A DNA stretch of 64,000 nt from Siphonodentalium dalli (GCA_032622095.1 CP136065.1:67361675-67425674), one strand, 5' to 3'. Shown: positions 49,675-60,243, counted from the stretch's first letter. The notes: generated from the sequence alone by a model not told the origin. Made by a program: numbers and translations.

Positions 49675-49690
49675 TGTACTATTGTAGGCA
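49615..49690. repeat. AT microsatellite inside a perfect palindrome
   Basis: The perfect 18-bp arms TGCCTACAATAGTACAAT (49615-49632) and inverse (49673-49690) enclose an AT run (49631-49670). The whole would form a long cruciform; it may be a collapsed MITE in which the loop was replaced by AT expansion. Confidence 0.8.
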
Positions 49691-50339
49691 TTAATTATTG
49701 TTTACAGACATTGTGACTACGGGACTCTATATTCGCTAAGTGATATAGATAACAGTTGTTTTCAGTACATATATGTATATATAATGAACGATTATATAAT
49801 TGCAAGGTCATCAGATAATATATTTACATAACTATGGACAATGTAAAACGTATTTCTTATATCATGATGAAATTCTGTTTAATTAAACGTTCTTTAATAG
49901 CTTTCATTAAACTACAAAGAGTCAGTCTCGAATTTACCATTCTTGCTTGAACGTAGCGATACACTGTGGGAAGACGAAGTGATGAGCCTACGTGTAAACT
50001 AACGCTCTTTATTTTAACCATATCGGGAAATGATTCATGTTGAACGCTCTTTAATGGTCCAAGGCGATAAATTCAGTGATTTATGTAATAATGCAATATA
50101 ACTAACAAATAGAAAGTAGCGATTATTTCTTCAAACGTGTAGTGGCAAATAATTTATTGATATAGTTATTTTGATATGTTTTTGTGTGACATTGTGTTTA
50201 TTTTTCGCCTTCTGTTGAAACCTAACGGTACCAACATACGCAGGAGGCTTATTGTATATTCAAACTGCATTGTTCTTGGTTGAGTTCTTTTTTAATTCTC
50301 ATAGTAGTCTCATTGGTTTGGTCTGGTACGTGTTCGGCG
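49691..50339. other. Spacer before the multi-domain element
   Basis: No gene is visible. AACGCTCTTTA words occur near 50003 and 50045. No left terminus of the following element could be defined. Confidence 0.45.
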
Positions 50340-51386
50340 ATGGCAGAACCAACCCCGTATGTAGGGGCCAGCAACTTTCAAGAGGACTTGTGCGTCTTAT
50401 CCTTTCATAGCATGTGTCAACGTAATGTGGACACTAAGGACAATAAATTGGTACAAGTTATGGCAAAAGGATTGGAGACTTTTATTGACTTCTCTGATAA
50501 GCGAGGATATAACCACTTATTATATACTTGCCCATGAATTATAAGGTTTTAGCAGTGAGATATAAGTGATATCCCACTAGTGAGATATCGATATCTCACT
50601 GGTATTATTGCGCCGTATGGATCCTCATGTGTGTAGTCAGGTTATACTTCATAGTGAATGATTTCCTGCACACATCATGTACTGACATTCATTGGAGGCC
50701 ATCGGCAAGTAACGAAAGTATATCATAAATACAAAATCTATACTTTTTGAGTGTTCTAAATATGGGACTATTGTTTTGGGCGTAATGTGTCAGCTTGAAA
50801 TGTCTGATGTATTGACATTCATTGGGGGCCATAGGCAAGTAACTAAAGTATATAATAAACAGAATATCCACACTTTTTCAGTGGATATGGGTTAAATCTC
50901 ATTCGTGATGACAAAACATTTGAATTTCCACTCGTGGCTAAAGCCACTCGTGGAAATTCAATGTTTTGTCATCACTCATGAGATATAACCCATATCCACT
51001 GAAAATGTGTGGATATCCTCTATTTATCTGAATATTTAAAGGGGCAACAAATAACCACACCCATTGGTAAAGTCTTGGTCCATAAAGACTGTAGGCGTGA
51101 TTTCACTGATAGGAAAATAACCTTCAGTGTCAATCCTGAGTGTATGGATACGGTTCCGCTCTCTAAGAAAATGAAGTATAAACAAGACCCATTTAATTTC
51201 AAAGAAGACTGTTTCATGTGTGGAAAGGGTGCCATACCAGATCCCCGTCCCGGTAGAAGGCAAGTGCGAACAGTAACAACTCTCCCTATTAGAGACAAAG
51301 TTTTAGAACATTGCCGAATAAAAGATGATTCGTGTGCATTGAAGGTTCAGAAACGCATTCTAAGTTGCATTGATCTCGTTGCTGCA
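50340..51386 (+). pseudogene. N-terminal Cys/His segment of the multi-domain element
   Basis: The first part (50340-50525) has CVLSFHSMC, then GLETFIDFSDKRG. After the insertion the same frame resumes at about 51018 with EYLKGQQ, VHKDCRRDFTD, CFMCGK, KVLEHCRIKDD and ILSCIDLVAA. The spaced Cys/His residues suggest zinc binding (inference). The frame is in register on both sides of the insertion and runs into TAA at 51387, after which AVYHASCFSVF continues in the same frame, so the stop is a point mutation, probably of a Glu codon. Confidence 0.72.
50526..51016. mobile_element. Insertion within the N-terminal coding segment, with a 76-bp-stem hairpin
   Basis: The insertion interrupts the ancestral frame between NHLL and EYLKG. 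It holds a direct duplication (TGACATTCATTGG...GCAAGTAAC at 50684-50756 and 50813-50884) and a hairpin (arms about 50864-50940 and 50941-51016) whose ends are ATATCCACAC and GTGTGGATAT. GGATAT occurs at both insertion edges, perhaps the target duplication. Another palindrome, GAGATATCGATATCTC, lies at about 50583. The superfamily is unknown; at least two events may be stacked. Confidence 0.6.
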
Positions 51387-51389
51387 TAA

Positions 51390-52763
51390 GCCGTATATCA
51401 TGCATCTTGTTTCTCCGTGTTCTTGGGAGAAATAAACGAGGAACCATCTGAGAGAAATCCACAGGGCAGAACACCAAGTGTCGAATTGCAACGCTCATTT
51501 GATTCGTTGTGTGCATGGCTGGAGTCTGGGGGTGGTACAGAACTGTATACTCGAATGGTAGAGCTAGCAATTGGGTCAGAATCATATTCAATCAAACGCC
51601 TTAAACAGAAATTGGAAGAACGGTATGGGGAGTATATATTTTTTGCTGAAGTCGAAGGGCGTAGCAACGTCATTTGCTTCAAAGATATGGCCAAGTACTT
51701 GATAAATAACAAGTGTTATGCGGATAAGAAAGATGACATAGAGGCAGACAGAATTGTTGTGACCGCCGTGAAGATGATTAGGGCAAAGTTGCGGGAAATG
51801 AAATATGATAAGAAAACCTACCCCACCAGCGAGGAGATAGGGAATATTGACAACAGAAATAAATGGATTCCTCGCCATTTACAAATGTTTCTGGAGATAC
51901 TAATTCCATCTGAAATCAAACAGAATAGCATTGGTCACAGTATCGTCCAATCTGCGAGGTCCCGGTCTGTTATCACCCCTACACTTTTTGGTTTTGGGGT
52001 TGAAATAGATCACGTGTTCGGGTCAAGGTGGCTTGTTGATGAACTGTCTAAATTGGGGTTTTCAATTACTTACGACGAAGTAAGCAGGTACAAGCAATCG
52101 GTGATCCAGGTGGAAAGTCTTGAGAGTACACTTGTGGAGTATTTTCCAGGTACCTTTACTCAGTGGGTAGCAGATAACGTCGCCCACAACATCGCTACTA
52201 TTGATGGTAAAGGTTCATTTCATGGTATGGGTATAATCGCAGTATCAACTCCGAAAGATGAGACCCTGCTAACACATACATCAAAAGTGATTACTCGTCA
52301 AAAACGTGTTATGGTTGAAGAACTAATCGAAGACAAGGGTGTGCCTATCATACCCTATTTGAAACCAACAAATCTGGGATTATCCACAATAAAGTACCGA
52401 CCCATGCTTGAGTTACAAAACCCACACACACTGCCTCCAGGTTTGAACAGTGATTTGTTACGGCATTGCGGTTGGATTTCAAATCGAGCAATGAAGCATA
52501 GACCGAACTGGTCTGGATTCATGGAACACATCTTTTCTTCAAATCGCTCAGAACCTTCAGCCAAGTCAGAAGTTCTTTTTCTACCGATAATAGACCTCAA
52601 CCCATCAGATGAGTCTTGTTTGTTTTCTACTTTGATGTATATTCAGAATCATGCGACACAGTTGGGAATTGTGACTCCATGCTTGACGTTTGACCAGCCA
52701 CTTTGGTTCAAAGCGGTTGAGATAATTGAAGCCAAGTCACTTGGAATAGTTTGTAGACTCGGC
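51390..52763 (+). pseudogene. Central domain of the multi-domain element (longest intact frame)
   Basis: About 455 residues stay open in one frame. Recognisable phrases are AVYHASCFS, FPGTFTQWVADNVAHNIATI, GKGSFHGMGIIAVSTP, and FLPIIDLNPSDESCLFSTL. WVADNxxHNxxTxDGxxxFHGMGIIA is strongly conserved in this family as I know it, but its biochemical role is not known to me. Frame loss at about 52764 comes from one missing G in what was a Gly-Gly codon pair (CGGCGCTTCC). Confidence 0.72.
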
Positions 52764-53177
52764 GCTTCCATTTGGTGATGAGTTTCATGGGTAGCATTGG
52801 TACCATGATGAATGGGTCGGGGTTAGATGATGCTCTTGAAAACGCTTATGGCTCAAACGTAGTTGCCACAATGCTTTCCGGGAAGGCATTCTCGCGAGCA
52901 CTCAGAGGTCATTTCCTTGTGGACGGAGCCCTTACCAACAAGCTATTGGGTGAATTGATCTCTGAGGATTTCAAATGAAATTTCCAAGTCGACAGCCGAT
53001 GATGCGGGGTCAAACGCGACATCAAATACCGAATTATCTGCAAATTCAAATGTTGAAGTACCTCCAACGTTAAATATCGAAGTAGCTTCGACATCAAATG
53101 TCGAAGAATCGTCAATCGATAGAATCGCTTCAACTGGTACTGACAGTTTCGAAGGAGAGAAGCTTAGTTAGGCTGAA
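52764..53177 (+). pseudogene. Linker segment with two frame changes
   Basis: In the second frame, 52764-52960 encodes FHLVMSFMGSIGTMMNGSGL and SGKAFSRALRGHFLVDGAL, the direct continuation of RLG from the previous block. From about 52965 the original frame resumes as a Ser/Thr/Asn/Glu-rich stretch with the internal repeats NVEVPPTLNIEV and ASTSNVEES, interrupted by TAG at 53169-53171. The low-complexity part is likely a disordered linker. Confidence 0.65.
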
Positions 53178-54707
53178 GTGAAAGCGATACATGAGCAGTA
53201 TGAAAAAGTGTTTGATGGAACCATTCACGTTTCGGCTGTTTCCGATTCAATAGAACTTCTCAAATTGAACGAACTTATGTTATATCACAAGACATACATT
53301 GGCGAGAAATCCAGAACATCCAAACATTGGTTACAGTATATGGAGTATATGGAAATGTTGAAAGATTTTATTCGAGCTGAGAGAACAGGAGATTGGAATC
53401 TCCATTTAGTAGTTGTAGGAAAACTGTTGGATGTGTTTGCCGCCACTGGGCACGTGCACTATGCGAAGAGCTGTCGCATGTATTTGCAAATGATGCTTGA
53501 CTTACCTAAGAAATATCCGTGGTTATACATATGTTTTATAGAGGATGGTGTTCATACTATTCGAAGGAGTAGTATGTTTTGGGCAGGACTGTCAAGTGAC
53601 CTAGTTATTGAGCAACTCTTGATGCGTTCCATCAAAAGTCGGGGTGGACTTACGCGAGGAAGGGGAATAACTGAATCTGTACGTCAGCAATGGGTTTATA
53701 GCATGCACAGGTGTGCCCAAATACACGGCGCAATGACAGACTTAACAAATATGAAACACAAGACCAGTGAACAACATGTTGACCTTAGCATATCTAGGGG
53801 CAGACGTGACGAATCTGATTTATGCAGTATCCAGGAATGGTTCGATGGGCATGCACCATCGAACCCAAATGACTCACGGCTCATTTCCCTTTCATCTGGT
53901 TTGATTGCAGGCTCAGATGACAAAATTAATTGCGACGAGACAGAGTTGGTTGGCTCAAACATTCAAGAGAAGTTAGATAACGTCGTTGTTGCCGATGCGT
54001 ATGTAAGGAGAAAAGAGCAGGTTCGGACGCTCAGTTATTTAACACCTGGAGTTAAAATCGAAAACAACCGAGTCGATATTAATCCTACTGTTTTGTTCTC
54101 ACGACTAATAGCTATTGCTCAACGAAAAGAAGACATCGACAAATACTTCAAATATGACCTGACAGTGGTACCAACATCTCTGTTCAAGGAACATGCTCTA
54201 CGAAAACCAACAAAGGCACAATTGGCAAATGCATTGACTGAAGGTGTCGAGGTAATACAATCTCCTAAGGAAGCAGTTATTGTCATCGATGGTGGCGCTC
54301 TCCTCCACCGAATTAAATGGTCAATGAAATGCAACTACAAACAAGTGGTTGAACAATATGTAAGATATGTTAAGGTTAAGTATGGTGTGTGCTCAATAGT
54401 TTTCGATGGCTATGGGAAAGGACCATCGATTAAGGATCAGATAAGAGTGGGCAAAACCTGTGCTGATGTCCATCTGACCGATGTTATGCAGGTTCACAAC
54501 AATCAAGAAGTGTTTCTTTTGAACGAAACGAACAAGCAGCAGTTTATACATCTACTCAGCAAGGCGCTACGGGATGCTCATCACACAGTCCATAACAGTA
54601 CATCTGACGCAGACACAATGATTGTTTCAGTTGCCATAGAATCAGCATCAAAATCACATATCTTTCGATATAAATCAGCAATCGGGCTGCGTCAGCCCAA
54701 CAGGTAG
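53178..54707 (+). pseudogene. PIN/FEN1-like nuclease segment of the multi-domain element
   Basis: About 505 residues are open. The first half is helical (HWLQYMEYMEMLKDFIRAER, then CRMYLQMML). The second half resembles the PIN-like fold of FEN1/XPG nucleases: VIVIDGGALLHRIKW (first acidic site, near 54280), a middle strand SIVFDGYGKGPSIKDQ, and SDADTMIVSVAIESA near 54605, corresponding to the acidic ADT motif. The next acidic strand and the SGCDTTS motif expected in relatives are missing: the frame passes from ESASKSH straight into a disrupted AIGLRQP, a possible remnant of the AISGC part. Whether relatives are nucleases is inferred from motif order only. Confidence 0.65.
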
Positions 54708-55134
54708 GCGATGCAGGTTCGAAGATTTTCGTTCAAATGTACTCGGACAAGGATGGAGAGTCCCTCGACCATCTAAGATACGCGAAGTTCATGACCATGA
54801 TTTCCTCCGGCAGGTCTGCTATCGAACCTCAGAAATTGCCACCTACAGAGAGTGCAGCCTATTTCCATAGTCTCAGGGTTCACTTACATATATTAATCTG
54901 GTCATATCTCGGGAAAATAGATCTAGAACCAAGACATTGGGGATGGCAACTGCAGGGGTCAATACTTATCCCAATAATGACTGACCTAGAACCAGCACCA
55001 GAAAATCTTCTTATATTCATTCGATGCAATTGTAAAATGTCGTCAAGAAATCCTTGTGGCACAAATCAATGTTCATGTCGGAAAAATGGACTCAAGTGTA
55101 TCACTGCCTGTGGGGATTGTCGTGGGGAGATTTG
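54708..55134 (+). pseudogene. Cys-rich C-terminal segment of the multi-domain element
   Basis: In the third reading frame, GDAGSKIFVQMYSD (upstream of the ATG at 54737) leads to SLDHLRYAKFM, LPPTESAAYFHSLRVHL, HWGWQ and PIMTDLEPAPENLL, then a cysteine cluster with spacing C-x-C-x7-C-x4-C-x-C-x6-C-x3-C-x2-C. The spacing recalls CXC/tesmin-type zinc-binding domains. The frame ends with TGA at 55132-55134. This is the natural C-terminus expected for the family. Confidence 0.68.
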
Positions 55135-55299
55135 AACGATTTTTGAGCAAACGGTTGTTGATCAGGAACTAGATTAAATGTGGCTGTATCACCAGAAAGC
55201 AATCTGAACACTCAATAGATTTATATTTCGTTCGGGTGGGAGATTCAAAGTCAATAGATTCATAATATGGAAAATTAGTGGGAAAATATTAGAAAAACA
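55135..55299. other. Right flank of the multi-domain element
   Basis: No clear terminal repeat matching the left side (50.2-50.34 kb) was found, so the right boundary of the element is undefined. Confidence 0.4.
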
Positions 55300-55627
55300 C
55301 ATATTTTCCGGTTTTGGCCGCCATGTTTAGGTCTTTTACTCGGAAACAACATAGTTTGCCCTGAAAATATATTATATACACTACAAAAGGAATTTTGGTT
55401 ATAACAAGGTTTGATAGTTTTAGTGTGTGTGTGTCAAACAATACACTTCTCGAAATTTTCAACTTTCAAGCGGTCATGTTGAACGCTATCTCGAATAACA
55501 AAAATTCCCCAAAGCGGATTTTAGCGGATTTTGGATATGTTCACCAGGGGGCTATTCTGCTTCGAATGACACCAAATTCAGCTTGTTAAGAATTTTTTCC
55601 GGGTTCAACCCTTCAACAGCCAGACTA
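55300..55627 (+). mobile_element. Decayed right end of the TAGTGTGG-type element
   Basis: AAAGCGGATTTT, TTCGAATGACACCAAATTCAGCTTGT, CCGGGTTCAACC and a terminal CAGCCAGACTA match the right arm of the 19664-21838 element. Only one end is present. Confidence 0.6.
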
Positions 55628-56181
55628 AGAGAACCCTACAAACTTACAAAATCTCTGTAAAAAAGGCAGCATGTTTCTTCACCCCGTTTGAAGCGATAAG
55701 TTATGTTACAAAGTGTTACGAAGCGTTACGTTACGTGATTTCTGATATCAACATAGACTGCTTGTTGATGTGTGTACAAAATGACATAAATACCCTGTGA
55801 GAAAACCGAGGATATTTCTTCAACTCGTCTCAGTGTATCGACATGTTGAAAAGTGTTACGAAGGTTTACGTGATTTATGAGATTCCACAGATCGATGTAC
55901 CACTCGTAGACGGGTGTTTTATTGTTCAATACAAATGCTACAAAGTCCCCATGAGATAACAGCAGAATTGTATTCACCCCATCGCAGTGTAGCAACATGT
56001 TTATTGTCAGAATGCCAACAAATGAATTGACATACTACGGAGCATTTTGTGATTTCTGAAATTCCTCAGAAACTGGTCATAAAACTCATATTCATGTCTG
56101 GACACAAGTTTTTTAATAATCGCTTTAAATTTTACCAAATATATTAGCTTTTGATAAATAAGTCATCTTAAAATTTCTTAA
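55628..56181. other. Gene-free stretch with short duplications
   Basis: AAAGTGTTACGAAG and GTTACGTGATTTnTGA recur at 55710-55745 and 55850-55880, with surrounding similarity (ATGACATAAATACCCTGTGAGAnAA, ACTCGTCTCAGTGTATCGACATGTTG against 55930-56000). This is a diverged local duplication. Confidence 0.5.
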
Positions 56182-56653
56182 CCCATTCAGTGCCAGGGGC
56201 CGATCTTATCGGCCCTAATTTACGGTCTGTAAAATCGGCCCTAAAAAAAATAAAAAATAAATGTTTTGTTTTTGTTTTAGATTTTTTTGGGTTGAATTTT
56301 TGTTGGTATGCTTAAGCATGCTATAGCGAAATAAAAAAAAACTGGATAAAACCTTTTGGGCATTTTATAACTCAAAACTAGCACCAAGTATTCATAGTAA
56401 TAATTTTGATGCCCATGAAAAACGAAAGATTGCCTGGCACTAAACCTACAAAATAAGTCTGTTAAAGAATATAAGAAAAAGTTATTAAAATTGTAAAAAA
56501 TTGTAAAAAGTAATAACAAATGATGAAAAATTGTTAGGCTAATGCATTCTCTTATATATGCGAGGCGACCTATGGTCGACTCGCATATATAAGAGAATGC
56601 ATTGGCACAGGGTATATGGGTTGATACAAAAATCGGACCTGGCACTGAAAGGG
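56182..56653. mobile_element. piggyBac-like TTAA foldback MITE
   Basis: The termini CCCATTCAGTGCCAGG and inverse CCTGGCACTGAAAGGG are flanked by TTAA on both sides (56178-56181 and 56654-56657), the piggyBac-type target. The length is 472 bp without a transposase. Inside, a strong palindrome, AATGCATTCTCTTATATATG...CATATATAAGAGAATGCATT (about 56541-56602), forms a second hairpin near the right end. Confidence 0.75.
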
Positions 56654-56657
56654 TTAA

Positions 56658-57116
56658 ATACCATGATAGTTTATCCTTGTGAAAACTTGTTTGTGTATAC
56701 TAACTGTGGGGCGAAAAAAAGAAATAGAAAAATATTTAGCTAAATGCCGACAGATAGGAGAATTCCTGTGAGACAATGTTCACAAAACTTATTGATTATC
56801 GCCTGTTCATGAGTCCTAGTTGACATATGGGACTAACTGTATTCCAAAATTCTGGTAATAATGCTTAATTTTCATCCAAAGATGGCAAAGGTTATTAATT
56901 TTGGTTTCGTCCTTGACATACGCTTCGGAAAAAACCCGCTGGATCTATTAATGGATCGACATTATTCGGACGGAAACGGGGCGAGTTGTCTTCGGGTCAA
57001 GTCGTCAAAAATCCTATTCGGACAGGGAGTCTCTTTCGGTCCGTTATTTGAAAGCATATAGTTCCCTGTTTTAAGGGCGAAAATGTTTCTAAAATCAATA
57101 TCTAACAATTAATGGC
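56658..57116. other. Gene-free spacer
   Basis: Nothing recognised. The open frame at 56861-57061 has no domain. Confidence 0.4.
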
Positions 57117-57310
57117 ATAATTATAAGGAATAAACTCGGTTGACTAATGTAATTACAGTCTAAAGGCATATTAATTTATCAGCACAAATTAAAAAAAAAT
57201 GTAAAAATAGACTATCCGTTCTCCACATTTCGCGATTTATAGGTTTGTGATGCGGCATATGCCTTTAGACTGTGTAATTATATTAGGAAACCGAGATTAT
57301 TCCTTAATTA
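57117..57310. mobile_element. Small foldback MITE
   Basis: GGAATAAACTCGGTTGACTAATGTAATTACAGTCTAAAGGCATAT (from 57127) pairs imperfectly with ATATGCCTTTAGACTGTGTAATTATATTAGGAAACCGAGATTATTCC, which ends at 57303. No family is recognised. Confidence 0.65.
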
Positions 57311-57849
57311 AACTAACCGTTATTTTCCCTAAAGCTGTCATTCAAGTCGCGGTCAAGGGATTTGAATCGCCCTGCATTTCGGTGATATAATAGCACCCGG
57401 TCGCCAAACTCATAATTGGTTTTCATAGCATGTTATACCATATTTACCCAAGAATCTTGGTATATGGCCCGAAATTTAGAAGTGATGGCCTAGAAAAACC
57501 TTGAAAATTGTTGATAAAATGTCTGTGATTGGCTTTGAATATCATCAGCTCTGTGCGCACGCTGAACGAATATAATGTTTTGTCTTCGACGTGCACGCCG
57601 TTTCTAAGAACAGCATAACACAAGATGCTACGTTGGCAAGCAGCACAAATGACCGAAATCGATAGCCCAATGCATGCGTCAAAGGCCGGTCGTTGTGTGG
57701 TGAGCATAACACGCAGATACACACTCACTCTACTAGCAGATACATTCTTTATCTGTGTTGTTGAAGATGCGCTCTCACTGCGTTATAGCAGATTTATACT
57801 CACTCAACAATGAAGCGGATACATTTAAAACAGTGCATATTATAACAAA
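57311..57849. promoter_or_regulatory. Upstream region of lectin gene 2
   Basis: This is the sequence directly before the start codon at 57850. A TTTATA word at 57791 and CATATTATAAC just before the ATG could be TATA-like, but in AT-rich DNA this is weak. No other gene is seen. Open frames at 57444-57813 lack domains. Confidence 0.3.
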
Positions 57850-58144
57850 ATGAAACCTCACATTTCGACCGTTATTGCGAATACTATTTTTGTTTTCTTC
57901 ATAAATGTGGTCGCTGAAGTCGAAGTCAGAAAATTCGAGAATCTCGTTGACTCGGCTCCCGCGGGGTGTGAAGCTCATCCGACGCGGACTGTGAAGGCAC
58001 GGTCCAAGATTCACTGTGCTACATCCTGCCAGATCGGGTCTTGTGTGGAATTCTCATACAACAAAGACAACAACGATTGCCATCTTTCTGAAGGTATACT
58101 TGACCCTGCTACAACTTCAAATGGCGTATTCAGGGATCATGATG
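57850..58144 (+). CDS. Lectin gene 2, exon 1: signal peptide and PAN/Apple-like domain
   Basis: ATG at 57850 starts MKPHISTVIANTIFVFFINV, a typical signal peptide with a hydrophobic core, with cleavage likely near residues 21-25. The mature part has a PAN/Apple-like pattern: AGCEAH, then KIHCATSCQIGSCVEFSYN, then NDCHLSEG, with five cysteines in the order expected for short mollusc PAN-like domains. The exon ends in phase 1 at 58144 before GTGAGT, a consensus donor, and the next exon (60244) begins with the two bases that complete an Asp codon. PAN domains bind proteins or sugars, so the product is predicted to be a secreted PAN-CTLD protein, perhaps for recognition or defence (inference). 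Confidence 0.8.
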
Positions 58145-58632
58145 GTGAGTTCATACCTTTCTAGTACAGGGCGAGGAACACACATCACTGATGTAATCTC
58201 TAAACAATCGCCTCATCTATTAGATGGTTGTGGTGTGTTTGATGTCCAAAATAGGGACACAATCGATAACTATTTCCTTGTAATTTTCAGTTATGAATAT
58301 GAGTTGTTAACGATTACTGATTTTTTAATGTGCATTGTGAATTTCCACAGCGTATGCATGATGCATGTACTAGTTTATACCACCAGACAAATATTTGGTA
58401 TATATGTTTCAAACAAATTCAAAATGAAAATCTCTTTGTGTTAGATACTTGATTGGTGACGTACATGTATGTTCCTGGTCCTGTAGTATATTTAAAGATT
58501 CTCTGTCCGATTTGACACCATCAAGCTATAATTGGTACGTTTCATATTCCAGAAAATAATTAGATCATGCTAACGGCCCATTTCTATGGATGCTCATCGT
58601 TAGATATTGACTTTCAAAATATTAGGAAGTTA

Positions 58633-59175
58633 TTATACAATGTTGTGTATAGTATGTGTTTTTCTTGTACGAGTCCAGGTTGTGGTGAAAATTCATATTG
58701 GACGAGACACACAGTTTAAGCGACAACATTAGCTACATATTTTATTTATCCATCGCGCAAAACTTGCCTTATAATGACATTTTTATTATCCATCTGTATG
58801 TTTATTCAAATTTTGGGGAAAACAAACTTCAGTGGTTACTTTTGGTATTTTTCGGCACTCAATTCTCTATAAAAGCCTGTATTTGATCATCAGAAAGCAT
58901 GATTTGGAACAGTTAACACGGAAATGAAAAATAACTCAATGCGGAAGTGAAACATCTGCTAAATCCACCAGTTGTACGCGCGCATCACAATTTCACCGAT
59001 TCATTTCGCAATATTTAATTCGTGACGTCACGGAGTCCCAATACAAAAGTGATATTGCACACTTGGGAATCCAATATGACATACGGGAGTACAATATGAC
59101 TTTTTCCCGGACTATCACGTGGCGGCTTTTGCCCAATCGGAAATGGTGTTAGTTAAGGGATGGATAATAATGGTG
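58633..59175 (+). repeat. Nested dispersed element, copy 2
   Basis: Matches 35543-36092 in the same orientation. The right half of the initial hairpin is replaced by unrelated sequence around 58700-58770. It ends GTTAGTTAAGGGATGGATAATAAT, as copy 1 ends ATGGATGGATAATAAT. Confidence 0.75.
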
Positions 59176-59715
59176 TTTATCTACTATTTCCTATGAAACT
59201 CCCTGATAAAATTGCCGATAACGAATTGGCGATAAAAGCATCTGTATCTTTACTCGTGACGTCGCTGCTAACTGGTTCAAAATCATGAATGAACTGACGT
59301 CACATCAATCGCGTGAAAAATCAAAACGACATTTCAACGTATATTCTTGCGTACTATATAAACAAATAGTTCCTAGGTTTTAACATTATTCGATTGCCTA
59401 CCATCATGGTTATTATGGTATAAAATATCATAAAGTAACTAATATGTATTTGTATTTATTATAAATTATATAAAGCATGCAGGCGTAAGCGATTTTATCC
59501 ATTTAACTCAATTGCAGTTTGGCATATTCGCGTGAACTTGCAGGTTGTGAGAATTTAGCAAAGCGAGCTAATCGCGTGACACGGATACCTTTGCAGGTTG
59601 GGAGAATTTACTCGAGAAAGCTAATCGTCGGACACAATTCAACAATTTTGGCATTTAATAAATTACTAAAATGTAATTTGTGCGGTGGATTCTGTCACAC
59701 CAATGACAGATACAT

Positions 59716-59893
59716 GTGTTATATACACAATGTGTTTGTAACGATTCATGTATCGCGACTCGGCTAGTCTTCGTGGCCACAAAGCGACGCGGCGACCAAG
59801 GTCGCCTCGTCTCTATATATATATGGCCACGAAAACTAGCCTCGTCGCTATACATGTACATGAATCGATACAAACACATTGCGTATATAACAC
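59716..59893. mobile_element. Foldback MITE in intron 1 of lectin gene 2
   Basis: The arms TGTGTTATATACACAATGTG...GGCTAGTCTTCGTGGCCA (left) and their imperfect inverse (right, ending CGTATATAACACA) are about 65 bp each. The loop is GC-richer (GCGACGCGGCGACCAAGGTCGC) and itself partly palindromic. Confidence 0.7.
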
Positions 59894-60243
59894 ATATATC
59901 TCTTCCGTGAATATCTTTGTATAAAATAATAATTATGAGTCAGGGAAACCAGTCAACCGAGACACTGTTCCCACTAAAAGTTCACCATTCAAATAATATT
60001 ACCGACCCACGATAACAATTCAGAAAAAAAAACAACTTCGGAACAAAGCAGAATTGTAAATATTTACTTTTTAATTCGGTATTGTTTATTTATTGTTGGT
60101 AAACAAACGGGGCAACGATTTTATCAACGGCAGTCGCTCTGCATGCATGAGTCAGATATGGTGCGTGTTACCAATGTGGATGTAGTTTGTGAAAATAAAT
60201 GATTTAGTATTAAGGTGGAATATATCTTATCATTTAATTTCAG

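Larger units (their letters stand above)
50340..55134 (+). pseudogene. Decayed multi-domain mobile-element protein with PIN/FEN1-like nuclease segment
   Basis: From ATG at 50340 one ancestral reading frame can be followed for 4.8 kb: a Cys/His N-terminal part, a central ~450-residue domain (51417-52763), a helical block RALRGHFLVD, a Ser/Thr-rich linker, a PIN/FEN1-like segment (near 54280-54650) and a Cys-rich tail ending at 55134. It resembles a large uncharacterised, multicopy metazoan protein family (recognised from conserved phrases such as WVADNxxHN and FHGMGIIA; no database name given). Damage seen: an insertion of about 480 bp after NHLL (50530-51016); nonsense TAA 51387-51389; a 1-bp loss near 52764; a second frame change near 52965; nonsense TAG 53169-53171; and a deletion plus frameshift near 54650-54710. 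No terminal repeats were found. The locus is dead. Confidence 0.75.
58145..60243 (+). other. Intron 1 of lectin gene 2
   Basis: Bounded by GTGAGT and TTTAATTTCAG. It contains the second copy of the nested dispersed element (58633-59175) and a foldback (59716-59893). Open frames at 58016-58444 and 59519-59910 are not supported as genes. Confidence 0.7.
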
